Shown piece by piece: positions 16,663 to 25,062 of a DNA stretch of 64,000 nucleotides. Under the pieces are notes generated by a model, which searched no databases, was not told the origin of the DNA, and saw only the letters and a program-made list of their open reading frames with translations. The translations under genes were made by a program, and so were the position numbers. This DNA is from Nocardia albiluteola (lineage in GTDB: Bacteria; Actinomycetota; Actinomycetes; Mycobacteriales; Mycobacteriaceae). Location: NCBI RefSeq assembly GCF_018860155.1, contig NZ_JAHKNI010000012.1, positions 124,001-188,000 on the forward strand, read 5' to 3'. Position 1 is the stretch's first letter; each line of letters begins with the position of its first letter.

Positions 16663-16688
16663 AACGGACCCGACATCGGAAAAGTTCC
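16663..16688 (-). promoter_or_regulatory. SigE/SigH-type promoter of sigB
   Basis: On the minus strand GGAAC (16688-16684) is followed after 17 bases by CGTT (16666-16663), matching the GGAAC N16-18 GTT consensus of the extracytoplasmic factors SigE and SigH, which drive sigB in mycobacteria. The start codon lies 36 bp downstream, leaving a short leader that includes the AGGAGG site. Inferred from sequence match only. Confidence 0.7.
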
Positions 16689-16858
16689 CCGCAACCGCCC
16701 CGATAAACCGTGCTGAGCTGCGGCTTTCGGCACACCCATCTGAGAAGTTCCTAAGAAGGGCGCGGATTGGGAACGGTACGGTGCGCCAGTTTCGTCTCGG
16801 AGCGCCCACCGTCTCCCGACGGTGACCGGAGCCGAACCGGCCCGTTATCCGGCGCGCC

Positions 16859-18376
16859 TCACACCGGGTGAATCAGGCCGTGACGCACCAATCCGGTGAC
16901 GATCGTCAGTGCGGCGGCGCGGAACTCGGGTGTGGCCTCCGCGCCTGTGTGGCCGACCGCGAGCAGGTCGACCAGTTCCTGCAACGGCAGGCCGTCCGCG
17001 CGCATTCCCGCGAGCAGCGCCGCGGTCGAATCGTCCACCTCGTGCTGCCAGCGCGGCCCGTCGCCGCGGTGCAGCCGCGCGACCCGCTGCTCCCAGCCTT
17101 CCTCGCCGGTCAGGTACACCCGCTCCAGCGCGGTCGCGGCATCCACGCGATAGCGGGACTCCCAGGTCGCGTCGGGGTCCGCGGCCACCGCGCGCAACCA
17201 GGCCGAGCGCTCGAAGTAGGCGATCGCCTCGGGGCCGAGCGGATCGTCGAAGCCGTGCGTGAGGTCCTCGGCCAGCAGTTCGGTGGGCCCGTCGATGGCG
17301 CGCAGATAGACGAATCCGAATCCGATGCCCTCGACCTGCGCGGCGTCGAACGCCGCCAGCCAGGCCTCGGCGCGCTGCTGCGCCTCGCGATCGCGCGGAT
17401 CCAGCCCGGCATCGCGCAGCCAGGTGCCCACGTACAGGGCCGGATCCGCGATATCGCGCTGCACGATCCAGGCGTCCACGCCGCGATCGGGCAGCCACGA
17501 GGACACCCGGGCCCGCCAGTCCTGTCCCTCGCGATGCACCCAGGAGGCCAGCATCGTCGCGGTGCCGCCGGGCGCCAGCAGCGCCGGGGCCTGGGAGATC
17601 ACCAGCTCGCTCGCCCCGTCCAGGGCCAGGCCCGAGTCGCGGTAGGTGTGCTCGATGCGTGCGGGACCGACCACGAACGGCGGATTGGCAACCACTCGAT
17701 CGAAGCGGCGCCCGGCCGCGGGCTCGAACCAGGATCCTTCGAGCAGCTCGATGTCCAGGTCGTTGAGCGCGGCGGTGGCCTGCGCGAGCCACAGCGCCCG
17801 CGCGCTGATGTCGGTGCCCGTCACCGCGTTCGCGTAGCCGCAGGCGTGCACGGCCTGTACTCCACAGCCGGTGCCCATGTCCAGGACCGAACCCGCCGGG
17901 GCGGTCGGGGTGGCACGCAGCAGCGACAGCGAGGCATGGCCGACGCCGAGCACATGATCGTGGGTGAGGCTGCGGCGCTGCACCGAGTCGTCGAGATCGG
18001 AAAGGACCCAGCGGTTTCCGGCGCCCAGGTCCAGGGGCCGCAGATCGAGCGCGGCCCGGATCCGGTCGCCGTCGCGCGCAAGCAGCCCGGCGGCGACCGC
18101 GCGATCCAGGTCCAGCGGCGCGAGCGCGGCGGCCACCCCGCGCTCGGGCTCCGGATCGCCGAGCAGCAGCAGCCGCACCAGCGTGCCGAGCTCGCCCGCG
18201 TCCCGCACCGCCCGGCGCACCGGCACGGGCTCGGACCGTCCCAGCGCCGCGTGCGCGTCCCGGCCCAGCACCTCGAGCAGGGTGTCGGCGTCGTAGCGCG
18301 TCCGGACCAGCGCGGTGCGCAGGTCGGGGGCGAGCGCGGCCAGCGGTGAAAGGACGGCGGTCGGATTCGTCGGCAT
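16859..18376 (-). CDS. Small-domain SAM-dependent methyltransferase with N-terminal DUF7059-like region
   Basis: 505 residues. An N-terminal helical/winged region (about 1-145) is followed by a Rossmann methyltransferase with SAM loop LDMGTGCGVQAV (near 163) and the N6/N5-type catalytic motif VVANPPFVVGP (near 230), then a C-terminal region of about 200 residues. NPPF-type enzymes methylate adenine or glutamine/glutamate nitrogen in rRNA or proteins (RlmG, RsmC, PrmC, HemK relatives); the substrate is not deducible. The ATG at 18376 (MPTNPTAVLSPLAAL) is supported by fold onset but lacks a strong ribosome site. Divergent from dedA. Confidence 0.8.
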   Translation of the reverse strand: MPTNPTAVLSPLAALAPDLRTALVRTRYDADTLLEVLGRDAHAALGRSEPVPVRRAVRDAGELGTLVRLLLLGDPEPERGVAAALAPLDLDRAVAAGLLARDGDRIRAALDLRPLDLGAGNRWVLSDLDDSVQRRSLTHDHVLGVGHASLSLLRATPTAPAGSVLDMGTGCGVQAVHACGYANAVTGTDISARALWLAQATAALNDLDIELLEGSWFEPAAGRRFDRVVANPPFVVGPARIEHTYRDSGLALDGASELVISQAPALLAPGGTATMLASWVHREGQDWRARVSSWLPDRGVDAWIVQRDIADPALYVGTWLRDAGLDPRDREAQQRAEAWLAAFDAAQVEGIGFGFVYLRAIDGPTELLAEDLTHGFDDPLGPEAIAYFERSAWLRAVAADPDATWESRYRVDAATALERVYLTGEEGWEQRVARLHRGDGPRWQHEVDDSTAALLAGMRADGLPLQELVDLLAVGHTGAEATPEFRAAALTIVTGLVRHGLIHPV

Positions 18377-18535
18377 GCCCCGAACTTTGCCAGGCCGGGT
18401 TGATCGCACCTGGTAGCGGGGCCGTCCGAGGCCGGCGTGGAGCGGGCCTGGCGACGGTCTCAGCGTGCTCTCAGCGCCGCCTTGCCACTGTGGCGTGGTG
18501 AATTCGAATTCCCGCGCAATCGCCGAGGCGCCGCG

Positions 18536-19153
18536 ATGCAGCATCTGATCCTCACCTACGGCCTCACCGCGATTCTGCTGCTCATGGCTGCTGAATCCGC
18601 ATGCATACCGATCCCGTCCGAACTCACCATGCTGCTCGGCGGCGCATTGGCGGCCGGTGCGGTGAGCGGGCCGCACCCCAGCCTGATCGCCGTCATCGCC
18701 GCGGGCACCGCGGGCAATGTGATCGGCAGCTACGTGGCCTGGCTGGCGGGCCGTTACGGCGGCCGTCCCGCGCTGCACCGCTGGGGCCGCTACATCTTCC
18801 TGCGCGAACACGAGATCGACCGCGCCCAGGACTGGTTCGTCCGCCGGGGTAGCGCCTCGGTGTTCTGGGCCCGGCTGCTGCCCGGCATTCGCACCTTCAT
18901 TTCGCTGCCCGCGGGCATCGCGGGCATGCCCGCAGGCCGTTTCGGCCTCTACACCCTGGCGGGCTGCCTGCCGTGGACCGCGGCCCTGGCCCTAGCGGGG
19001 TACGGCGTCGGCGCCAACTGGCAGCATCTCGAGAAGACGCTGCAGGGACCCAGCTACATCATCGCCGGGCTGGTGGTCGTGGCGATCGCGGTCGGTATGG
19101 GCGTCGTGCTGCGGCGTCGCCGCCGGGGCGCCCCGAGCGGCGCGAATGCCTAG
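18536..19153 (+). CDS. DedA family membrane protein
   Basis: 205 residues, DedA/VTT (SNARE-associated) family, implicated in flipping undecaprenyl phosphate or other lipid carriers and in membrane-potential homeostasis. The conserved acidic pocket ESACIPIPSE is near residues 18-27, and FWARLLPGIRTFISLPAG carries the family Arg and Gly residues. Re-entrant and transmembrane segments follow, with a last helix at 170-195 before a basic tail (RRRRRG). The ATG at 18536 (MQHLILTYG) is preferred over the longer frame because the upstream 33 codons are promoter-like and not hydrophobic. Confidence 0.88.
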   Translation: MQHLILTYGLTAILLLMAAESACIPIPSELTMLLGGALAAGAVSGPHPSLIAVIAAGTAGNVIGSYVAWLAGRYGGRPALHRWGRYIFLREHEIDRAQDWFVRRGSASVFWARLLPGIRTFISLPAGIAGMPAGRFGLYTLAGCLPWTAALALAGYGVGANWQHLEKTLQGPSYIIAGLVVVAIAVGMGVVLRRRRRGAPSGANA

Positions 19154-19298
19154 CCTCGGGTACCGGTCGAGGGCCCGAATCCCGCACTGCGGATGGGGTA
19201 TCCGGGACATACTTGATCCGGCGGCAGGACGGCGCCGCTGACCTTTCTGCCGGATGCGGTGCTGGACAAGGGATCCGGCGGCGACGAGAGGACCTCGC

Positions 19299-19925
19299 GT
19301 GGGCATCGATCGCTTCGTGCTGTGGCAGGTGGTGGAGACCGCGGGGTTCGAGGCGGCATGGGTGCGGATCGACGGGCTCGAGCTGCGTGCCGACGGCACC
19401 GTGGCGGGGCAGCTGCCCGAGCCGTACCGGCTGTCGTACGAACTGCGCACCGACGAGCGGGCGGCCACCGCGCGGCTCGCGGTCGCCTGCACCACCGGGA
19501 GCGGGGAGACCCGGCTGGACCTGCGGCGCGACGAGCACGGGTGGACCGTGAACGGACACGCGCGGCCGGATCTGGCGGCGGCGCTGGATTGCGATCTGGC
19601 GTGCTCTCCGCTGACCAATACGATGCCGGTGCTGCGGCACCGGCTGCACCGCGAGCCCGGAACGGAGCGGTTCACGATGGCGTTCGTGGAGGTGCCGAGC
19701 CTGCGGGTGGTCCCCTCGGTGCAGGCCTACACCCATCTCGGACCGGAACCGGGCGGTACGCGAGTTCGGTACGCGTCGGGGACGTTCACCAGTGAGCTGC
19801 TGTTCGACGGCGACGGGCTCGTGATCGACTACCCGACCATGGCGCACCGCATCGACCCGGTGGAATCGGTTACCGCGCAGGAACGTTCGTCGGGCGCGGG
19901 CTCGGTCCGGCCCGGCACACCGTGA
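19299..19925 (+). CDS. Putative glycolipid-binding protein (PF06475-type)
   Basis: 208 residues, beta-rich and with no signal peptide. The sequence order (AAWVRIDGLELRADGTV, LRTDERAATARLAVAC, GWTVNGHARPDL, DLACSPLTNTMPVLRHRLH, and near the end SGTFTSELLFDGDGLVIDYP) matches the putative glycolipid-binding family, which has no proven biochemical role. The GTG at 19299 has GAGAGGA at 19286-19292. It follows dedA by about 145 bp on the same strand and ends 4 bp before the convergent GntR gene. Confidence 0.75.
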   Translation: MGIDRFVLWQVVETAGFEAAWVRIDGLELRADGTVAGQLPEPYRLSYELRTDERAATARLAVACTTGSGETRLDLRRDEHGWTVNGHARPDLAAALDCDLACSPLTNTMPVLRHRLHREPGTERFTMAFVEVPSLRVVPSVQAYTHLGPEPGGTRVRYASGTFTSELLFDGDGLVIDYPTMAHRIDPVESVTAQERSSGAGSVRPGTP

Positions 19926-19929
19926 CCTC

Positions 19930-20589
19930 TTACCGGCCCGGCGCGGCCGAGCTGCTGTGCTCGTCGATGTCGAAGAGTTCGCCGATCAGCCCGCCGAGGA
20001 AACGTCGGTGCTGCGAGGAGATTTCGGCGGCGGCATCGCCGTCGCCCGCCGCGCACAACCGGATCAGGTTGTCGTGGTGCTCGAGGGCGTCCTGCCAGCC
20101 GCGCAGGCTGGAGAACTTGCGGTAGTAGATCCGGTGGATCTGCGGATGAACCTGCTGGATAAGCCTTTTGAGCAGCGGGTTGTCGGCGGCGTCCACGATG
20201 ACGCCGTGCAGGACGTCGTCGGCGGCCAGGGCCGCGCCGATGTTGTCGGCCTTGATCGCCTGTGCGAGATCGTCATTGGCGCTGCGCATGAGAGCGATGT
20301 TGTCGGGAGTGAGATTGGGCACGCCCGTCTTCACGGCCAGCTGGTCCAGTACCTCCAGCACGGCCAGCGTCGATTCGACATCGGCGCGGTGCAGGGGCGT
20401 GATGCGGGTGAAGGCGGCCGGCTTCGCCTCGACCAGCCCGGTGTCGATCAGCCTGGCCAGGGCCTCGCGCACCGGGGTTCGGCTCAGGCCCAGCTGATCG
20501 GCCAGATCGGCGTCGCGAACCTTGGATCCGGGGGCGAGTTCACCGGTGACGATCGCGTCGCAGATCCGATCGAACGCCACATCGCTCAT
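19930..20589 (-). CDS. GntR/FadR-type transcriptional regulator
   Basis: 219 residues from the ATG at 20589. N-terminal winged helix (AFDRICDAIVTGELAPGSKV, DADLADQLGLSRTPVREALA) and C-terminal all-helical FCD ligand-binding domain with the metal-binding Asp/His pattern (DDVLHGVIVDAADN, EHHDNLIRLCAAGD). A start at 20619 is also open, but it would run through the first palindrome upstream, and GGAG sits before 20589. It is divergent from the citE-like gene, and two near-identical palindromes lie between them, so it most likely represses both. Confidence 0.85.
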   Translation of the reverse strand: MSDVAFDRICDAIVTGELAPGSKVRDADLADQLGLSRTPVREALARLIDTGLVEAKPAAFTRITPLHRADVESTLAVLEVLDQLAVKTGVPNLTPDNIALMRSANDDLAQAIKADNIGAALAADDVLHGVIVDAADNPLLKRLIQQVHPQIHRIYYRKFSSLRGWQDALEHHDNLIRLCAAGDGDAAAEISSQHRRFLGGLIGELFDIDEHSSSAAPGR

Positions 20590-20612
20590 GCGCCGTCGCT
20601 CCACGCGGTCAC

Positions 20613-20695
20613 CCAACATATTGGATACTGTACGTCCGCTTTACCGGCAAGATATATCTGGGATCGAGTGACGTCGTCCACAGCCAATATATTGG
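20613..20695. promoter_or_regulatory. Pair of operator palindromes between GntR and citE-like genes
   Basis: CCAATATATTGG at 20684-20695 is a perfect 12 bp palindrome. CCAACATATTGG at 20613-20624 matches it at 11 of 12 positions, and both are followed by similar sequence (GGATACTGTAC and GGATGTGGTGTAC). They stand 71 bp apart, close to the start of each divergent gene, which is the arrangement of a repressor closing both promoters, possibly by looping. Confidence 0.7.
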
Positions 20696-20751
20696 ATGTG
20701 GTGTACTGTTCAACGCGGTTGGCGTACCGAATCGAGAGGAACGAACACCGT

Positions 20752-21576
20752 ATGACCCGTACGTCCGCGCCGGAAACCGTCACGGTCCCGGCGATCCACG
20801 CCCGCTCCTGGCTGTTGGTCCCCGGTTCGCGCCCCGATCGGTTCGAGGACGCCATGAATTCGGCGGCCGACGCCGTGATCTTCGATCTCGAGGACGGCGT
20901 GATCCCGTCCGCGAAAAGCGAAGCCCGCGAACAGGTCACCGAATTCTTCGCGGCCGGCGGCGTCGGCTGGGTGCGTATCAACAACATCACCACCGCGGAC
21001 TGGGCCGCCGATCTCGAGGCGTTGAGCGGCGTCACAGGCCTCCACGGCGTGATGCTCGCCAAGACCGAGTCCGGCGAGCAGGTCGATCGCACAGCCGCCG
21101 CGCTCCCGGGCGTCCCGATCCTGGCCCTGGTCGAATCGGCCCGGGGGATCGAATTCGCCTTCGACATCGCCTCGGCCGCTGCCACGGTCCGGCTGGCCTT
21201 CGGCACCGGGGACTACCGCCGGGACACCAACGCCGGCGCGGACGCCCTGGCGTACCCGCGCAGCCGCCTGGTCGTCGCCAGTCGCGCCGCCGACATCGCG
21301 GGGCCGATCGATGGACCGTGTGTCACGGGCCCGGCGGAGCTGCCGGGGGAACTCGTGGTGACGAAGTCGATGGGAATGAGCGGCAAGCTCTGCATGCACG
21401 CCCGCGACACCGCGGTGGTCAATCGCGCGCTGAGCCCGCAGCCCGACGAGATCGCCTGGGCGGCGGAGATTATCGGCCGGCTCGGCGCCGCGGGCGAGAA
21501 TGTCGCCGACGGAAGCGATCTGCCCAAGCTCGCCCGGGCGCATCGGATCAACCGGATGGCGGCCGTCTTCTCCTGA
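20752..21576 (+). CDS. CitE-like HpcH/HpaI aldolase/lyase
   Basis: 274 residues, TIM-barrel acyl-CoA lyase family (citrate lyase beta, malyl-CoA and citramalyl-CoA lyases and thioesterases). Expected segments are present: RSWLLVPGSRPDRFEDAM, FDLEDGVIPSAKSEAR with the metal-binding Glu-Asp, VRINN, LALVESARGIEFAF and GTGDYRRDT. It is shorter than classical CitE, and the exact acyl-CoA substrate is not deducible. The ATG at 20752 has GAGAGGA at 20733-20739. Expression is probably controlled by the divergent GntR regulator through the palindromes upstream. Confidence 0.85.
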   Translation: MTRTSAPETVTVPAIHARSWLLVPGSRPDRFEDAMNSAADAVIFDLEDGVIPSAKSEAREQVTEFFAAGGVGWVRINNITTADWAADLEALSGVTGLHGVMLAKTESGEQVDRTAAALPGVPILALVESARGIEFAFDIASAAATVRLAFGTGDYRRDTNAGADALAYPRSRLVVASRAADIAGPIDGPCVTGPAELPGELVVTKSMGMSGKLCMHARDTAVVNRALSPQPDEIAWAAEIIGRLGAAGENVADGSDLPKLARAHRINRMAAVFS

Positions 21577-21672
21577 TCGCCGTTCGGCACGCAAGGGGCC
21601 AACACGCCGCGCGGCCGGTGAACACAGTGCGGATTCGCGATCCACGATGAGGAAATCGGTCTGCTGGGGCGA

Positions 21673-24600
21673 TCAGGCGCTCAACCGGAGGGCGGGGTCG
21701 GTGAGCAGGCTGGCGAGGTCGAGTGCCGCGCCTTCCGCAGTGAGTGCGGTGAGGCGGGCTTCGGGCAGGACCGCGCGAAGGTGCGTGGCAACTCGCTCGG
21801 CATCGGGGCCGAGTACCTCGCGGCCCATGCGACCGAATGCGTGCAGGACGGCGCCGAAGATTCGCGCGGCGTGCTCGAGATGGCCGGTGGCCAGGGAGGC
21901 GACTGCGAAACCGACGGCGACGTCGGGCAGCATTGGCGGGGCTTCGGTCGCTGCGACATCGCGGGCATAGATCAGCTGCCGTTGTCCGGATTCCAGGCGG
22001 CCGGCGTCGATCAGGACGACGCCGTAGACGGTGCGGACATTGACCACATCGGCCCATCGAAACAGCCCGCGCTCGTTGGGGCTCGGCGCGGTCGGCGGTG
22101 GATCGTCGGGACCGCCGATTGTAGAACTGAATGCGTTGATCGCGTCCTCGAGGCGGCCCTGTCGGGCAGCCAGGTAACCCTGTGCGACGCCGCACAGCTG
22201 TATCACCCGCTGTGGATCATGTTCGTCGGCACGTGTGAGATAGCTTGCGGCGCCGGCGATATCTCCGCCGAGGAGATGCTGAATCGCGACCCAGCACAGC
22301 ATCCGTACTCGATCGCTCGTACTGACGTCCGGGTCGAACAGGTCCGCCGCTCGTGCGAGCAGGGGGCCGGCGGAGCCGATGCCGTGTAGTCGATTGTGGA
22401 CGTAGGCGAGCAGAACCAGCGATCGGGCTTGCGCACCCGGATCGGCGGATTCCCTCAGGCATGTGACTGCGGCCTCCAGATCCGTCAGTGCCTGGGGGAA
22501 GGTATCGAGGGAGAGTTTCTCGAACGCTCTGTGGTACAAGGCATGGCCGCGTAGCCAGCCGTCTGCGGCTGCGGTGCAGTCGTCCAGCAACTGTGGACTG
22601 CCACGTTGATGCTCCTGCAGTGCAAAGATCAACAGGAAGATGGGGTGGCCTGCGTCAGCCTCGGCCATCGCGGAACGTACGGCAGGCTCGAATTCGCCTA
22701 TGTCCCGAGGAATATTGCTCGCCGAGAAGGTGGCCGCGTACTCAGGGACGTAGTGGCCGTACCGGCAGGTCAGATATGCTCCGGCGCAGCCCCGGGGGAC
22801 CCGATCGCCGACGACCTCCAACACCAGCGGCTGCCAAGTGTGGATCTCGCCCCATTGTCCGCTGGACTGCCAGTACCAGAACAGGTTGCCGAACAATCGC
22901 ACCGAACGCGTGTAGTCCGCGCTTTCCACCGCCCATTGCAGAGAGGTTCGGCAGTTGCCGTGCTCGGCCGCGAACCGACGTAACCATTCTCGGTGGGCGG
23001 TGTCGCGTAATCCGGTAGTGCCCGCTTCGGCGAATTCGATGTAGCAGTCGGCATGTGCGCGCGCCGCTTGTTCGGACTCGCCGGCCCGCTGTGCTTCCTC
23101 GGCGGCGTAGGCGCGGATCGTTTCCACCATCCGGTAGCGCTCGCCGTCGAATTCGATAAGCGACTTGGCAGCCAGTGACCGTGCCGTCTCGGCGATCTCG
23201 GAGCGCGGCACCGAGAATCCGTCCCCGCACACCCGCATCAGGTGCTCCGGCGTCGTGCCACCGGCGAAAACCGCCATCCTGCGGGCCAATGCGGCCTCCA
23301 CGTCGCCGAGCAGATCCCAGCTCCATGCGACAGCGGCCTGCAGACTTCGGTGGCGGGGCGTCGCGAGCCGGGTTCCGTTCGTTAGCAACCGGAACCGATC
23401 GTCGAGTCGCGCCGCTACCTCCGCGAGCGGGAACCCCTGCAATCGTGCGGCGGCCAGCTCGATGGCCAGCGGCAGGCCGTCCAGGCCGCGCACGATCGCG
23501 CGGACGTGGGGCCAATTCGCTTCGGTCACAGCGAAATCCGGTCGCACCGCGGTGGCGCGGTCGATGAACAATCGCATCGCGGGACTGTCGATGGTGTGCT
23601 CGGCGGTGCCCGTGGGCGCGGGGAGCGCCAAGGGGAGCACGGCATACCGCTCTTCACCGGCCACCGACAGGGGGGCCCGGCTCGTGGCGAGGATGCTCAG
23701 CTGCGGAAGTTGCCGCAGCAGTTGTGTCGTCGCTTCCGCCGCTGACCGCTGCACGTGCTCGCAATTGTCGAGGATCAACAGGGTTCGGCGTGCCCACAGC
23801 GTACGCACCAGCGTCTGCATCCAGTCCTCGGTGGGGGTATCCCGGTCGACCAGCCCGGCCGCGGCGAGCATCGCGGCGCCCAGTGCCGTACCCGAGGTCT
23901 TCCCGCGTTCGGGACTCACCGCCGCGGCCTCGATGAACAGGTATCCGTCCGGCCAGTCGCGGCCGTGCGATCGGACGAATTCGGTTGCCAGCCGGGTCTT
24001 TCCGACGCCGCCCGTGCCGACGAGCGTCACCAGCCGACCTCGGCGCAGCATCGCGGCCACCTCGTCGACGTCGGCGGTACGGCCCACGAAGCTGGTGAGG
24101 CGTCGGGGGAGTGTGGGTGATCCAGCCGTCGTGGCGTCGGGTCGCGCGGGCACGGCATCCAGACTTGCGACGGCCTGCCGCAGCACGGCGGACGGCTCGA
24201 CGCCGAGTTCGCCGCGCAGCCCGGCCTCGATACGCCGGAAGACCTGCCGCGCTTCGGATTCGCGGCCCGCGGCCTCCAGTACCGTGATCAGGCGCGCGGC
24301 CAAGGTCTCTCGCAGCGGTAGTGCGTCGGCCTCCGCGGCGAGGGTGCGCAGCACTTCACTACCCCGGCCCAGCGCCAGGTACGCGTCGGCCTGCGCTTCT
24401 ATCGCGGTCAACCGCTTGTCCGCCAAAACGGTTGCGGTCGTCGATATTTCGACAGACTCGCCCAGGTCTTCGAGCGGGATCCGCCCCTGCCAGCACGCCA
24501 GCGCCCGATCGAGGGCATCCGCGGCCGCGGCCGAATTCCCGGCAGCCAGCAGCCGGGTGCCCTCGGCGTGCAGACACGCGAACCTGTGCACGTCTAGGGC

Positions 24601-24879
24601 ATCCGGATCGATGGCGAGCCCGTAGCCGGGCGCGCGCCGGATCACCCACTGTGCGCCGAAGGCGGCCCGCAGCCGTTTGACCAGCGTGTGCAGAGCGTTC
24701 TCCGCATCCGCGGGTGGCCGCTCGCCCCACACGCCGTCGATCAGACGTTCGGTGGAGACGATCTCGCCGCCGCGAAGCGCCAACAGCGCCAACAGGGTTC
24801 GCACCCGTGGTCCGCCGATCGCGATGGCACCGCTGTCGCCGATGCTCACCGTGACCGGCCCGAGAAGCCTGACTTGCAT
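21673..24879 (-). CDS. SARP-family regulator with NB-ARC ATPase and TPR-like tail (AfsR-like), copy 1
   Basis: 1068 residues. OmpR-type winged helix at 1-95 (MQVRLLGPVTVSIGDSGAIA, HTLVKRLRAAFGAQWVIRR), bacterial transcriptional activation domain at about 100-245, NB-ARC ATPase with Walker A GTGGVGKTRLA near 290 and ILDNCEH Walker B, then a long C-terminal helical repeat region. SARPs of this size switch on antibiotic or other specialised-metabolite genes. The ATG at 24879 is where the fold starts. Divergent from the aldehyde dehydrogenase gene; a paralogue (27136-30366) flanks the other side of that short cassette. Confidence 0.9.
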   Translation of the reverse strand: MQVRLLGPVTVSIGDSGAIAIGGPRVRTLLALLALRGGEIVSTERLIDGVWGERPPADAENALHTLVKRLRAAFGAQWVIRRAPGYGLAIDPDALDVHRFACLHAEGTRLLAAGNSAAAADALDRALACWQGRIPLEDLGESVEISTTATVLADKRLTAIEAQADAYLALGRGSEVLRTLAAEADALPLRETLAARLITVLEAAGRESEARQVFRRIEAGLRGELGVEPSAVLRQAVASLDAVPARPDATTAGSPTLPRRLTSFVGRTADVDEVAAMLRRGRLVTLVGTGGVGKTRLATEFVRSHGRDWPDGYLFIEAAAVSPERGKTSGTALGAAMLAAAGLVDRDTPTEDWMQTLVRTLWARRTLLILDNCEHVQRSAAEATTQLLRQLPQLSILATSRAPLSVAGEERYAVLPLALPAPTGTAEHTIDSPAMRLFIDRATAVRPDFAVTEANWPHVRAIVRGLDGLPLAIELAAARLQGFPLAEVAARLDDRFRLLTNGTRLATPRHRSLQAAVAWSWDLLGDVEAALARRMAVFAGGTTPEHLMRVCGDGFSVPRSEIAETARSLAAKSLIEFDGERYRMVETIRAYAAEEAQRAGESEQAARAHADCYIEFAEAGTTGLRDTAHREWLRRFAAEHGNCRTSLQWAVESADYTRSVRLFGNLFWYWQSSGQWGEIHTWQPLVLEVVGDRVPRGCAGAYLTCRYGHYVPEYAATFSASNIPRDIGEFEPAVRSAMAEADAGHPIFLLIFALQEHQRGSPQLLDDCTAAADGWLRGHALYHRAFEKLSLDTFPQALTDLEAAVTCLRESADPGAQARSLVLLAYVHNRLHGIGSAGPLLARAADLFDPDVSTSDRVRMLCWVAIQHLLGGDIAGAASYLTRADEHDPQRVIQLCGVAQGYLAARQGRLEDAINAFSSTIGGPDDPPPTAPSPNERGLFRWADVVNVRTVYGVVLIDAGRLESGQRQLIYARDVAATEAPPMLPDVAVGFAVASLATGHLEHAARIFGAVLHAFGRMGREVLGPDAERVATHLRAVLPEARLTALTAEGAALDLASLLTDPALRLSA

Positions 24880-25005
24880 GAGCTGTGTCCCCGTCTCCTC
24901 ACGCTGCGGTGGGACAGTCCCGTTTCACAATACGGTGGCGCCGGTCGGGCGTGCGCGGCCACCAACCGGTTCGCCGCGACGGGAAGCCTGGCGGCACCGC
25001 CTGAC

Positions 25006-25034
25006 ACGGGTCTGGCAACCGCTGCCAGACCCGT
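25006..25034. promoter_or_regulatory. Perfect 12 bp inverted repeat between SARP copy 1 and aldehyde dehydrogenase
   Basis: ACGGGTCTGGCA (25006-25017), 5 bases, TGCCAGACCCGT (25023-25034), 28 bp before the dehydrogenase start. Its core CTGGCA N5 TGCCAG recurs with one change (TGACAG) behind SARP copy 2 at 30353 and at 38169, so it may be a binding site used by this regulator group. It could instead act as an RNA hairpin in the leader. Confidence 0.55.
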
Positions 25035-25062
25035 ATCCGCGCGGCCGTGCACGGTGGCGCCC

